DNA from: Paracoccaceae bacterium
GTDB taxonomy: Bacteria; Pseudomonadota; Alphaproteobacteria; Rhodobacterales; Rhodobacteraceae
DNA length: 23,022 nucleotides
Reading direction: 5' to 3'
Assembly (NCBI GenBank): GCA_007129775.1
Contig: SKUV01000130.1
Location: 1 to 23,022 of the forward strand
Shown: in pieces, positions 7,101 to 14,972 of the stretch
Position numbering within the stretch: the first letter of the stretch is position 1
How the letters are laid out: each line of letters begins with the position of its first letter
The notes under the pieces: model-generated
Database searches by the model: none
What the model saw: the letters and a program-made list of their open reading frames with translations, nothing else
What the model was told of the DNA's origin: nothing
Made by a program: the position numbers and the translations under genes

Positions 7101-8062
7101 TTGTCCTCGTCCCTCTCCATCACGCTCTTGGCCGCGCGGCGCCGGGCGATCAGCCCATAAAGCCCCTGCGGCAGGAAGAAGATCACCAGCAAGAGCGCGA
7201 TGCCGTTGATCATGTTCCAGGCGTCATCGGCATAGCCAACGGCGAAGCTGTGCACGAATTCGAGGAAGATCGAGCCGAGGAAAGGCCCGGCCACGCCGCC
7301 GATCCCGCCCAGAACTGCCGTCAGCACCAGATGCCCGGATTCGGTCCAATAGGCGTATTCGGGCAGCACATGGCCCACAGCCACCGCCGTCAGCACACCA
7401 CCCAGCCCCGCCAGCGCAGCCGAGACCGTATAGGCCACCAGCAGCACCCGCCAGGCCGAGACGCCGAGGTATTCCAGCCGCACCTCGTTGCTGTGCACCG
7501 CCGCAAGCGCATGGCCGAGCGGGCTTTTCAGATAGCGGTGAACTAGAAAACCCACCGCGACGATCAGCACCAGGGCCACATAGTAGAGGATCGCGTCGAA
7601 TTGCGACTTGTCGTATTCCATGCCGAAGATCGTGGGCACCGGCACCCGCATCCCGTCGGTGCCGCCGGTGACGCGGTAAAGCTTGGCCAGCAGCGAAAAG
7701 ACGACCATTGAGACCGCGAGGTTGAGCATCGCGAAAAAGATCGCGCGGTAGCGCACCATATAGGCGCCCACCAGCGCGCCGCAGACCGTCGAGATCGCGA
7801 CCGAGCCGAGGATCAGCAGGCCGAGGTCGGTGATCCCCGCGCCGCGGCTCATGAAAGCCGCGGCATAGGCCCCGAGCGCGAGAAAGAGCGCGTGCCCGAT
7901 GGAAATCATGCCCGCGCGCAGCAAGAGCGCCACACCCAGCGCGGCAAAGCCCTTTGCCATGGCGACGGTCATCACGAACTGCTTCCAAGGCAGAAGGATC
8001 GGCAGCGCCGCCATCGCCAGAACGCCCCCGGCCAGCAGCAGATACAGGGTTGCGGGACGCAT
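7097..8062 (-). CDS. Branched-chain amino acid-type ABC permease, LivM type
   Basis: 321 residues, very hydrophobic, with roughly eight to ten membrane helices. The LivM-type landmarks GMISIGHALFLALGAYAAAF (about 51-70), the cytoplasmic YLKSPLGHALAAVHSNEVRL coupling loop, and GGIGGVAGPFLGSIFLE near the end are all present. It forms the membrane channel together with the LivH-like subunit. GGAGG lies just before the ATG, inside the end of the upstream gene, and the two overlap by one base (TGATG). The C-terminus is charged (ERDEDK) and overlaps the LivG start. Confidence 0.93.
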   Translation of the reverse strand: MRPATLYLLLAGGVLAMAALPILLPWKQFVMTVAMAKGFAALGVALLLRAGMISIGHALFLALGAYAAAFMSRGAGITDLGLLILGSVAISTVCGALVGAYMVRYRAIFFAMLNLAVSMVVFSLLAKLYRVTGGTDGMRVPVPTIFGMEYDKSQFDAILYYVALVLIVAVGFLVHRYLKSPLGHALAAVHSNEVRLEYLGVSAWRVLLVAYTVSAALAGLGGVLTAVAVGHVLPEYAYWTESGHLVLTAVLGGIGGVAGPFLGSIFLEFVHSFAVGYADDAWNMINGIALLLVIFFLPQGLYGLIARRRAAKSVMERDEDK

Positions 8063-8961
8063 CAGATCCTCCGTGACTGGGTCGTGCCGAAGAGCCCGTA
8101 GGGCCAGATCAGCAGCACCACCAGCATCACCAGATAGGGCGCGACGGCATCCAGCGCGGGCACGTAATAGATCGCCAGCACCCGTGCGACGCCCACGATC
8201 ACGGCGGCGACGGCCGCGCCCTCCACCTGCCCCAGCCCGGCGATGGCGGCGACGGCAAAGGCCAGCACCATGGTTTCGGCCCCGAGCCCCGGCGCGACCC
8301 CGCTGGTGGGCGTGGCCAGCGCCCCGCCCAGCGCCGCCAGAAAGACGCCCAGCGTGAAGGCCATCATGAAGATGCGGCGGGTGTTGATGCCCATCGCCTC
8401 GGACACCTCGCGATCCTCGACCACCGCCGAGATCAGCTTGCCCTGCCTTGTGTGGCGAATGAAGAGCCGTAGCCCGATCAGCGTCAGCACCGCCAGCCCG
8501 ATCAGCAGAAGCTGGTAGTTCAGATAGATGATCCCCCCGATTTCCGAGACCCCCAGAAGCGCCATCGGCGTGTCGGCATAGATCGAGCGCACGCCGAAGA
8601 CGATGCGCTGCAGGTCCTCGAGGATCAGGAACAGCCCGAAGGTGACGAGGATCTGCACCGCCTCGCCCTTGCCATAGGTCCAGTGCACGAGCGTGCGTTC
8701 GATCAGCGGCCCCATCAGCGCGGCCACCAGCGCCGCCGCGATCAGCAGCGCCGGAAAGCTGAGCCAGGGGTTGAGCCCGCTGGAGATGATCCAGAGCCCG
8801 ATGCTCGCCGCGACATAGGCGCCGATGGAATAGAAGCTGCCATGGGCCACGTTGAGGATACGCAGCACGCTGAAGACGAGGGTCAGCCCGACCGCGACGA
8901 AAAAGATCAGCGCGGCATTGGCCAGGCCGTCGACGATAAGCGGAACGATCGCAAAGAGCAT
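8062..8961 (-). CDS. Branched-chain amino acid-type ABC permease, LivH type
   Basis: 299 residues with about eight membrane helices. The N-terminal GLTLVFSVLRILNVAHGSFY block is characteristic of LivH, as is the coupling loop around DREVSEAMGINTRRIFMMAF. Pairs with the LivM-type permease. The start is ATG 8959-8961; the ribosome site (AACAGG) is weak, and a 204-bp gap with a strong hairpin separates this gene from the binding-protein gene, so the membrane subunits may be made at a lower level than the binding protein. Confidence 0.93.
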   Translation of the reverse strand: MLFAIVPLIVDGLANAALIFFVAVGLTLVFSVLRILNVAHGSFYSIGAYVAASIGLWIISSGLNPWLSFPALLIAAALVAALMGPLIERTLVHWTYGKGEAVQILVTFGLFLILEDLQRIVFGVRSIYADTPMALLGVSEIGGIIYLNYQLLLIGLAVLTLIGLRLFIRHTRQGKLISAVVEDREVSEAMGINTRRIFMMAFTLGVFLAALGGALATPTSGVAPGLGAETMVLAFAVAAIAGLGQVEGAAVAAVIVGVARVLAIYYVPALDAVAPYLVMLVVLLIWPYGLFGTTQSRRI

Positions 8962-9015
8962 GTCAGGGCCTGTTCACTGGATAATCTCTCCGGGAAACCG
9001 GGGCGTGGTGGGGGT

Positions 9016-9042
9016 GCGCCGAAGGCCGGGGCCTTGCGGCGC
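9016..9042. repeat. Strong intercistronic hairpin after the binding-protein gene
   Basis: GCGCCGAAGG and CCTTGCGGCGC pair across a CCGGGG loop, leaving only one bulged base. It lies 124 nt past the binding-protein stop and 55 nt before the LivH-like ATG. There is no T-run after it on the minus strand, so partial read-through and 3'-end protection are more likely than full termination. Confidence 0.6.
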
Positions 9043-9165
9043 AGCCGGCGCGCTGCAGGCTGCCCGATTGCATCGCCCCCCGCACTGACGCCCTCGCCGG
9101 CTTTTTTTGGTGCGGAGCGCCCCCGCGGCCGCGAGCGCGGAACGCGCGGGCGTCCTGCGCGACGC

Positions 9166-10476
9166 TCAGTTGTAGGAACCGGGCGCGGGCAGGCTGTCCA
9201 GCCAGTCGGGCGTCAGGGTGCTGAGCCATTCGATCGGGTCACCCCCGATGGGCGGCATCAGCATCTCGCCGGGATAGCGCACCATGCTGGTGAGCGTGGT
9301 GAAGCCCAGATCGGACTCGTTCGTGGTCAGCCCGATGACCTGATCGACGACCGCGTCGTTATCCTCGCGCAGAACGGCCGTGCCGGTGAGCGAGTTGAAG
9401 GTGCGCCCCTCCATCGCCGCGGCGATCTGCGCCCGCGTGGGCCATGCCCCGTCGGTCGCGGCAATCGCATCTTCCACCGCTTCCTGCATGAACAGCAGCG
9501 CATTGGCCATCTTCATGGTCGGAAAGACGGGATGCTCGCCATAGCGTTCCAGATAGGCATCAGTGAATTCCACCGTCATCGGGTTGGCCCGCGCGGTGGG
9601 CGTGTTCCACCAGCCGTCGCCCAGCATCCCGGCGATGACGCCATCGGGCAGGTTGAGCGATTCGAGCACCGTTTCACCCAGCGCGAGGACAACCTGGCTC
9701 TGGTTGAACAGCCCCCGCGGCTGCGCCTGCCGCACGAAGTTCTCCAGATCCGCGCCCCAGAGGTTCGAGAAGATCGCATCGGGCCGCGCCGCCGACAGGC
9801 GCGAGATCTCGGTCTGAAAGCTCGACGTGCCGAGCCGCGGGTAAAGCTCCGCCACGACCTCCACCTCGGGGGCGATGGCGGCGAGCGTCGCCTTCACGAT
9901 CTCGCCCGCGTCATGGCCAAAGGCATAATCGGGGTTGATGATGGCGATCCGCCGCACATCGGGATTGACCGTCACCATATAGGCGGCGAAGGCCGCGAAT
10001 TCGGGCACAGTGTTGCCGTTCGGGCGGAAGGTGAATTGCAGATCATCCTCCAGAAACAACTGGTGGGTGTCGCAGTTCCAGCTGATCGTCGGCATGCCGA
10101 TCTGTTCGGCCACCGGGGCCAGCGCGAGGCAGTTGCTCGACGACAGCGCGGCCAGCATGACCTGCGTGTCGGGGTCGTTGGCCAGCCGGCGGTATTCCGA
10201 GATCACGCCCTCGGCGCCCTGCGCCTCGTCCACGAAGGTGGCGCGCACCGGCACCCCGCCGACGCCGCCGGCCTCGTTGATCATGTCGATCATCAGTTCG
10301 GCGCCCTGACGGCCGGGCATGCCATAGGCCGCGGCCGGGCCGGAAGAGAAGGTGAAGATGCCGATGTTGAATTCGGACGGGGCGTCCTGGGCCTTGGCCC
10401 CGCCGGCAATGGCCAGCGCCGCCACCGCGGCGAGGCCGGTCCGCGCGAAGGCGCGGCGATCGAACGAATGCTGCAT
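9166..10476 (-). CDS. Periplasmic substrate-binding protein of the ABC importer (Peripla_BP_6)
   Basis: 436 residues. The N-terminus has a twin arginine (DRRAFARTG), a hydrophobic stretch and a likely cleavage site after AKA (residue 29), so it is exported, possibly by Tat. The mature part begins EFNIGIFTFSSGPAAAYGMP, typical of LivK/amide/aromatic-acid binding proteins, and keeps GVGGVPVRATFVDEAQG and YAFGHDAGEIV landmarks. The ligand is not readable from sequence; the neighbours argue for an aromatic or heteroaromatic acid or a related amide. ATG 10474-10476 is used because it directly precedes the signal peptide and has CAGGGA upstream. First gene of the transport operon. Confidence 0.92.
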   Translation of the reverse strand: MQHSFDRRAFARTGLAAVAALAIAGGAKAQDAPSEFNIGIFTFSSGPAAAYGMPGRQGAELMIDMINEAGGVGGVPVRATFVDEAQGAEGVISEYRRLANDPDTQVMLAALSSSNCLALAPVAEQIGMPTISWNCDTHQLFLEDDLQFTFRPNGNTVPEFAAFAAYMVTVNPDVRRIAIINPDYAFGHDAGEIVKATLAAIAPEVEVVAELYPRLGTSSFQTEISRLSAARPDAIFSNLWGADLENFVRQAQPRGLFNQSQVVLALGETVLESLNLPDGVIAGMLGDGWWNTPTARANPMTVEFTDAYLERYGEHPVFPTMKMANALLFMQEAVEDAIAATDGAWPTRAQIAAAMEGRTFNSLTGTAVLREDNDAVVDQVIGLTTNESDLGFTTLTSMVRYPGEMLMPPIGGDPIEWLSTLTPDWLDSLPAPGSYN

Positions 10477-10603
10477 GGTCGTTTCCCTGTCGCTTTGCTG
10501 TTGGTCTTGGCTGCTTTCCTGGTCTTCGGGCCACACATTTCCCCGCCCCGCGCAAACGCGAGCAGCTGCGCGGGAATCGGGGGCGCCGCGTGGAGACGCC
10601 TTG

Positions 10604-10639
10604 ATATTTCACTGAAACATTTGCTTTCCGACCTGTCAA
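10604..10639 (-). promoter_or_regulatory. Possible promoter and operator for the ABC transporter operon
   Basis: On the minus strand TTGACA occupies 10639-10634. About 16-17 bp downstream the -10 region (TTTCAG or TTCAGT) is weak, as expected of an activated or repressed promoter. It overlaps a perfect palindrome, TTTCA-N-TGAAA (10607-10617), with outer AT/AT pairs extending it to 10604-10620. A GntR or MarR dimer could bind there. The regulator is not identified. Confidence 0.35.
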
Positions 10640-10703
10640 GAACCTCTGCCGCAGCCGCGGCCAAAGCACGGGCCGGGAACGATTTTTGCAGATCAGGCGC
10701 CCG

Positions 10704-10748
10704 AAAAAGAGACGGCCCCGCCGCGCCGGAAGGCGGGCGGGCCGGGGC
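10704..10748 (-). terminator. Terminator-like hairpin after the cupin gene
   Basis: In minus-strand RNA a GC-rich stem (outer arms GCCCCG at 10748-10743 and CGGGGC at 10720-10715, with further imperfect GC pairs around a TTCC loop) is followed, after about six bases, by five T (10708-10704). It lies about 55 nt past the cupin stop. The T-run is short and offset, so termination may be partial. Confidence 0.5.
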
Positions 10749-10803
10749 TTGCGACAGTAGACTGTGCGGTGGCCTGCCCCGATCGCGGGCAGCGCAGCGC
10801 CGG

Positions 10804-11184
10804 TCAGTCGTCGTAGTAATGCATCTCCAGCAGGACGCAGCCGCCTTCCGATCTGAACGGGCCGTGATAGGCCCCGGGCGGGCGGCAGGCATAGGTATGC
10901 GGCGCATAGGGCGTGCCGCCCTTGCCCTCGGCATCGTTGCCCACGGTCAGATCGCCCTCGACCAGATAGACCTCTTCCCAATAGTCATGCACGAAAGGTG
11001 CGGTCGTGTAGACCCCGGGCGCGAAGCGCAGAAGCCGGGTGCGGTTGCCCGTCTTGCCCTCTTCATCCAGGTGCCCTGCGAGGATCTTCTGCTCGATCCC
11101 GTCGGGATAGCCGGGCGGCGTGTGCCAGCCTTCCTGCCCCATGTCGACCGCGAAGAATTCCAGATGTTCCTTGTCGATGGCCAT
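10804..11184 (-). CDS. Small single-domain cupin protein
   Basis: 126 residues. One beta-barrel cupin domain: the first motif is FVHDYWEEVYLVEGDL (64-79), offering His66 and Glu70/Glu71 as metal ligands, and the second is RPPGAYHGPF (101-110) with His107. It resembles ChrR-like cupins, some relatives of which are metal-dependent dioxygenases while others are sensors or have no known reaction. It lies 13 bp after the monooxygenase stop with a strong AAAGGGGG site, so it is made with that enzyme. Its role could be ring cleavage of the hydroxylated product, isomerisation, or binding; none is proven. ATG 11182-11184 is preferred over an upstream extension into the neighbour. Confidence 0.75.
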   Translation of the reverse strand: MAIDKEHLEFFAVDMGQEGWHTPPGYPDGIEQKILAGHLDEEGKTGNRTRLLRFAPGVYTTAPFVHDYWEEVYLVEGDLTVGNDAEGKGGTPYAPHTYACRPPGAYHGPFRSEGGCVLLEMHYYDD

Positions 11185-11197
11185 GCGCGCCCCCTTT

Positions 11198-12682
11198 CTA
11201 TTCCGCCGCAACGTTCAGACGGGTCAGTTCGTCCTCAAGGCTGTAGCTGTCCAGCATCCGGTCCACGAGGCCGGTGCAGCGGTCCCAGTCGAAGGTGCGG
11301 AAGGAATGGCCCTTGGTGACGAAGGACGCGCCGGCATAGAACATCTCGTATTGCGTATGGCGCGAGGCGTATTCGGAGCCGATCACATCCCACGCCAGCT
11401 TGAAGAACTTCACCCGCCCCTCGGACGAAGCCGCCGGGGATTGCTGGGTCTTGCCGATGATCTCGCGCAATTCGGGATTGGCGAAATCGGCCACCGACGA
11501 GGGCAGCATGATCAGCCCGCCGCCGGCCAGATCGCGCAGCGTGGTGATCACTTGCGCATACAACTGCTGGGTCAGAACCTGCGCGGAATACAGCGTGTGG
11601 CGATCCGGTATGAAGTAATCGCCGTGCTGCGTGCCCTTGATCTCCATCGCATGAACCAGCGAATCGACCATGGCACATTGCGCGGCCAGCGTGCCCAGCG
11701 TTTCGCGCACCTGCGGGAAATCGGTGACGCCGTTGGTTTCGGTGATCCGCCGCGCGACCCCCAGAAGGAAGCGCATCTTCACCATCAGCCTGATCTGGGC
11801 CTGATAGTTCTGATGCACATGGGCCGGGGTGGCCTGAAACTGCTTCATGCACATGGCGGTGTCCTGATTCACGAACACCCGGTCCCACGGCACTTTCACA
11901 TCGTCGAAGAACACCACCGCGTCATTCTCGTCAAAGCGGCTGGCCATCGGGTTGTCATAGACGCTCTGGGCCGCCGCCTCGTAGGACTTGCGCGACAGAA
12001 GCTTCAGCCCCGGCGTGTTCAGCGGGATCGCGAAGGATACCGCATAGGGCTCTTCGCCCGGGCGCAGGGGCTGGATGCAGGTGACCAGCACCTCGTTGGC
12101 CATGATTCCGCCCGTGGCCAGCATCTTGGCGCCGCGGATCGTCAGCCCGGTGCTGTCCTCGTCCACCACCCCGGCGGCGAGGAAGCGGTCCTGCTGTTCG
12201 TGCGCGCCCTTGGAACGGTCGGCCTGCGGGTTGATGATGACATAGGTCAGGTAGATGTCATTGTCGCGCGCGTAGCGATAGTAATCCTCCAGCGCCTTGG
12301 CGCGCGCCGGGTCATAGTCGCGAAACACCTCGCGGCCCATATACATTCCCGAAATGCACGAGGCGACGTGATCGGGCGAGCGGCCCAGAAAGCCGCCGTG
12401 CAGTTCGGTCCATGCCTCCAGCCCCTTGCGCCGCTCCACCATCTCGGCATGGTTGCGGGGCAGTTGCCAGATACGGTTCGCGCGGTCACCGCCCTCGGGC
12501 ACCTCGAAGGTCATCAACTCGCGGTTCTGCTCGGCCGACTGGAAATCATAGAGCCGGGCCACGGATTCCACGCTGCGGCGAAAGGCGGGATGCTGCGTCA
12601 CGTCGCCGGCCACAGCCCCGTCGATATAGACCTGCCGGCCATCGCGCAGGGATTGGGTATGTTGTGCGCCTGTCTTGATCAT
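11198..12682 (-). CDS. HpaB-type FADH2-dependent monooxygenase (4-hydroxyphenylacetate 3-hydroxylase family)
   Basis: 494 residues, normal length for the large component of two-component flavin hydroxylases (HpaB, PvcC, chlorophenol monooxygenases). Such enzymes use FADH2 supplied by a separate reductase, here the adjacent gene, and O2 to hydroxylate a phenol-like substrate. ELHGGFLGRSPDHV (93-106) is the family block with the substrate arginine Arg101; LTYVIINPQADRSKG (145-159) is the next block. Family members usually have Tyr four residues after that Arg and His in LTH; here they are His105 and Tyr147. This argues for a substrate other than 4-hydroxyphenylacetate. The ATG at 12680-12682 has GAGGAGCG before it. 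Second-to-last gene of the MarR-led unit. Confidence 0.9.
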   Translation of the reverse strand: MIKTGAQHTQSLRDGRQVYIDGAVAGDVTQHPAFRRSVESVARLYDFQSAEQNRELMTFEVPEGGDRANRIWQLPRNHAEMVERRKGLEAWTELHGGFLGRSPDHVASCISGMYMGREVFRDYDPARAKALEDYYRYARDNDIYLTYVIINPQADRSKGAHEQQDRFLAAGVVDEDSTGLTIRGAKMLATGGIMANEVLVTCIQPLRPGEEPYAVSFAIPLNTPGLKLLSRKSYEAAAQSVYDNPMASRFDENDAVVFFDDVKVPWDRVFVNQDTAMCMKQFQATPAHVHQNYQAQIRLMVKMRFLLGVARRITETNGVTDFPQVRETLGTLAAQCAMVDSLVHAMEIKGTQHGDYFIPDRHTLYSAQVLTQQLYAQVITTLRDLAGGGLIMLPSSVADFANPELREIIGKTQQSPAASSEGRVKFFKLAWDVIGSEYASRHTQYEMFYAGASFVTKGHSFRTFDWDRCTGLVDRMLDSYSLEDELTRLNVAAE

Positions 12683-12752
12683 CGTTATCGCTCCTCGTGA
12701 TTGCGATCGTCGACTTGCGGCCAGCGCGGGCGCCGGCCCTGTTCCGGCCCGC

Positions 12753-13292
12753 TCAGAAATAATGGATGTCGAGCGGCCATGAGGGCACCTCGCGGGTGCC
12801 GGTATCGAGTTGCATGTAACGGCCCTGGCAGAAGACGAGCGGCCGGCGTTCCGGTTCGGCGCGGTAGCTTCGAACCCGCACGACGAACAGGACATGGTCG
12901 CCCCCGTCATGGCGGGCATGGGGAACGCATTCATACCACGCCGCAGCGCCCGGCAGGATCGGGGCGCCCAGGGGGCTTGCATGATGCTCCACCCCTTCCC
13001 ATTTGCGCCCGCGCGGATTGGCGAAGCGGTTGGACAATTCCGCCTGCCCATCGGCCAGCACGTTGACGGCAAAGGCATCGGCGCGCTCCCATTCCGGCAG
13101 CGACAGCGCCCGCCGGTCGATGCTGAACAGAACCAGCGGCGGATCCAGCGACAGGGTGTTGAAGGAACTCATCGTCATGCCGTGGGGCGTGCCATCGGGC
13201 GCGCAGGTCACCACGCAGACGCCGGTGGGGAACTGGCCCAGAGCGCGGCGGAAATCGCGCGGATCGGCCACGGGATGCATGTGCAGGCTCAT
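12753..13292 (-). CDS. Flavin reductase, small component of the monooxygenase (HpaC-like)
   Basis: 179 residues. It reduces FAD or FMN with NAD(P)H and hands the reduced flavin to the HpaB-type partner. FRRALGQFPTGVCVVT (14-29), GMTMSSFNTLSLDPPLVLFS (38-57) and GDHVLFVVRV are the flavin-reductase-like domain landmarks; the SLDPP turn contacts flavin. Start ATG 13290-13292 overlaps the MarR stop as ATGA, so it is translated with the regulator. A 70-bp gap separates it from the monooxygenase gene. A much longer in-frame extension runs antiparallel through the regulator region and is not real. Confidence 0.9.
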   Translation of the reverse strand: MSLHMHPVADPRDFRRALGQFPTGVCVVTCAPDGTPHGMTMSSFNTLSLDPPLVLFSIDRRALSLPEWERADAFAVNVLADGQAELSNRFANPRGRKWEGVEHHASPLGAPILPGAAAWYECVPHARHDGGDHVLFVVRVRSYRAEPERRPLVFCQGRYMQLDTGTREVPSWPLDIHYF

Positions 13293-13924
13293 CGACCGGC
13301 CTCCCCGACCTGCGACAGGTATTCGCTCAGCAGAAGCGCCCGGCCGGAACTGTCGCGCAAGCCCTCGGCCAGCGCGCAGACAAGCGCCAGATCGAGCCCG
13401 GCCAGCGGCTCGAACAGCACGTCGTTGATTTCGCGCTGCACCGGCGCCAGCCCGTCCAGCAGCGCCGCCGCCCGCGGCGTGATCAACAACAGCACCCGGC
13501 GCGCATCCTCGGGGTTGGGCCGTTTGACGACCAGCCCCTGCGCGATCAGCTTGTTGGTTTCGGAGGTCACGAACGGCCCCGACAGCGACAGATGCCCGGC
13601 AAGCGCCTTGATCCCGACCCCGCCGGCCCGGCCCTGCAGATGCCGGATCGAGATCAGCACCGTGTATTGCACCCCCGACAGCCCCACCATCGCGCCAAGC
13701 CGCGCGCGCACCTGTTCCAGCCGCGCCGCGAAGGCCAGCAGATTGTGCAGCATGGCGCGGAACCGCGCGTCGCTGCCGTTGTGCAGAAGGCCGTTCAGCC
13801 CCACCGTCAGTGCCGCCGGGCGGCCATCGGTATCGGTATCGGCCACAGCGCCCTGCCCGGAAGCATCGGCCCCGGGTTGGGCCGTCGCGGCATCTTGCGG
13901 ATGGGATGCGGATTCGGATGTCAT
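13289..13924 (-). CDS. MarR-family transcriptional regulator
   Basis: 211 residues. A winged helix-turn-helix (about 104-149: GVGIKALAGHLSLSGPFVTS, then ETNKLIAQGLVVKR and the PEDARRVLLLITP wing) lies between dimerisation helices. The first 40 residues are low-complexity and Ala/Asp/Gly-rich, longer than usual for MarR, so a downstream start is possible. No Shine-Dalgarno sequence precedes ATG 13922-13924; the predicted transcription start falls at the ATG itself, so the message may be leaderless. HpaR, a MarR protein, represses hpa genes in E. coli; by analogy this one probably represses the monooxygenase unit and perhaps the divergent aldolase unit. Confidence 0.9.
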   Translation of the reverse strand: MTSESASHPQDAATAQPGADASGQGAVADTDTDGRPAALTVGLNGLLHNGSDARFRAMLHNLLAFAARLEQVRARLGAMVGLSGVQYTVLISIRHLQGRAGGVGIKALAGHLSLSGPFVTSETNKLIAQGLVVKRPNPEDARRVLLLITPRAAALLDGLAPVQREINDVLFEPLAGLDLALVCALAEGLRDSSGRALLLSEYLSQVGEAGR

Positions 13925-13930
13925 GAAAGA

Positions 13931-13959
13931 AAGATAACTTACAAAGGTAATTTTTGCAA
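13931..13959 (-). promoter_or_regulatory. MarR promoter with operator in the spacer
   Basis: On the minus strand TTGCAA (13959-13954) and TATCTT (13936-13931) are exactly 17 bp apart. The spacer contains an inverted repeat TTAC-N4-GTAA (13939-13950), and another GTAA half-site lies at 13960-13963. The -10 ends 6 bp before the MarR ATG. Surrounding DNA (13925-14040) is unusually AT-rich for this window. Autorepression by the MarR protein is the simplest reading. Confidence 0.5.
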
Positions 13960-14091
13960 GTAATCATCCGAGAGCGCCCGAAGCCTGACTTCATAAATTC
14001 AATATATATCCCAAGCAATTCTTCTAATTTTACTTATGCCGGGCCGTCCGCCTACCATCGCGCTGACGGATTGAAAGGGCCTGGATCGACG

Positions 14092-14946
14092 ATGAGCGTA
14101 TTCGAGAATTCATTGAAGACGCGGCTGGAGGCCGGCGCGCCTGCCATCAGCATGAGCGTCCGCCTGATCAATTCGCCGACAATCGTGCTGGCAGCCCGGG
14201 CGGCCGGATTTCACGCCTTCTACATTGATCTCGAACACGGCACGCTGACCGAGGCAGAGGCGTTCCGGCTTTGTCAGGCAGCGCTGCCGGCGGGCATCAC
14301 GCCGCTGGTGCGCATCGGCGCGCAGGGCGCCTCGGCCGCTGCCGCGGCCGCGCGCGCGCTGGAACACGGCGCGCAAGGCATCATCGTGCCGCGCGCCGCG
14401 ACGGTCGCCGAACTGGCGCCGATCCTTGAGGATTGTCGCTTTCCGCCGCTGGGCTGCCGCTCGCTGGGCCGGCTGGTGGCCCATACCGGTTTCAGCCCCC
14501 GCACCACGCCCGATGTGGCGGCCGAGGTCGACCGCGCGACGCTGGTGATCGTGATGCTCGAATCCCGCGCCGCGGTGGAGCAGGCTGACGATTTCGCACG
14601 CTTGCCCGGGGTGGACATGCTGATGCTCGGCAGCAGCGATTTTCTGCGCGAGGCCGGCGCCCCGGGCGATTACGCCGCCCCCGCCCTGCGCAAGGCGATC
14701 ACCGCCAGCGCCGCCGCCTGCCGCCGCCACGGCAAGTGGTTCGCGCTGGCCGGCGTCAAATCCGACCCCGGCCTGATCGCATTCGCCGCCGGCGAAGGGG
14801 CGATGCTCGTCTCTGCGGGCAGCGATCTGGAATGCGTCGTGGGCAAGCTGGGCGAGCAGTTCGCGCTTGTCACCGATGCCGTGGCATCCGCGACCATTGC
14901 GCCCAACACCGGCGCAAGGGCCCCCGCCGCCCTGCGCCGAACCTGA
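14092..14946 (+). CDS. HpcH/HpaI-type aldolase
   Basis: 284 residues. Class II, metal-dependent pyruvate aldolase: cleaves or forms 4-hydroxy-2-oxo acids to pyruvate plus an aldehyde. The catalytic set of E. coli HpcH (His45, Arg70, Glu149, Asp175) is matched by His49 in YIDLEHG, Arg74 in PLVRIG, Glu157 in VIVMLESRAAVE, and Asp183 in MLGSSDF. ATG 14092 is chosen because the family begins there; upstream codons run through the divergent promoter. AAAGGG lies a little far upstream. First gene of the rightward operon, divergent from the MarR gene, suggesting shared control. The true aldehyde product is unknown. Confidence 0.9.
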   Translation: MSVFENSLKTRLEAGAPAISMSVRLINSPTIVLAARAAGFHAFYIDLEHGTLTEAEAFRLCQAALPAGITPLVRIGAQGASAAAAAARALEHGAQGIIVPRAATVAELAPILEDCRFPPLGCRSLGRLVAHTGFSPRTTPDVAAEVDRATLVIVMLESRAAVEQADDFARLPGVDMLMLGSSDFLREAGAPGDYAAPALRKAITASAAACRRHGKWFALAGVKSDPGLIAFAAGEGAMLVSAGSDLECVVGKLGEQFALVTDAVASATIAPNTGARAPAALRRT

Positions 14947-14972
14947 AACCCGTTCACGAGGAGGAGAACGAC

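Larger units (their letters stand above)
10477..10803. other. 327-bp non-coding stretch between the cupin and binding-protein genes
   Basis: I see no gene here. It holds, from right to left on the minus strand, a terminator-like hairpin for the upstream cupin/monooxygenase unit, then a TTGACA box with an overlapping TTTCA-N-TGAAA palindrome, then about 130 nt of GC-rich leader before the binding-protein ATG. The layout suggests that the transporter genes have their own promoter. Confidence 0.6.

Noticed and set aside
9102..9108. Run of seven T as a possible terminator
   Set aside because: It is on the plus strand, where no gene ends nearby, and no convincing stem precedes it; on the minus strand it reads as A.
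8683..11319. Very long plus-strand open frame (878 codons) opposite the LivH-like, binding-protein and cupin genes
   Set aside because: Composition is Arg/His/Gly/Pro-rich with no domain, and it is the antisense shadow of three well-supported genes in GC-rich DNA.
11120..12700. Plus-strand frame of 526 codons opposite the HpaB-like gene
   Set aside because: Antisense shadow; His/Arg/Gly-rich and without ribosome site or motif.
14001..14010. AT-rich TATATAT as the -10 box of the aldolase operon
   Set aside because: No acceptable -35 hexamer lies 16-18 bp upstream; the rightward promoter could not be placed with confidence.
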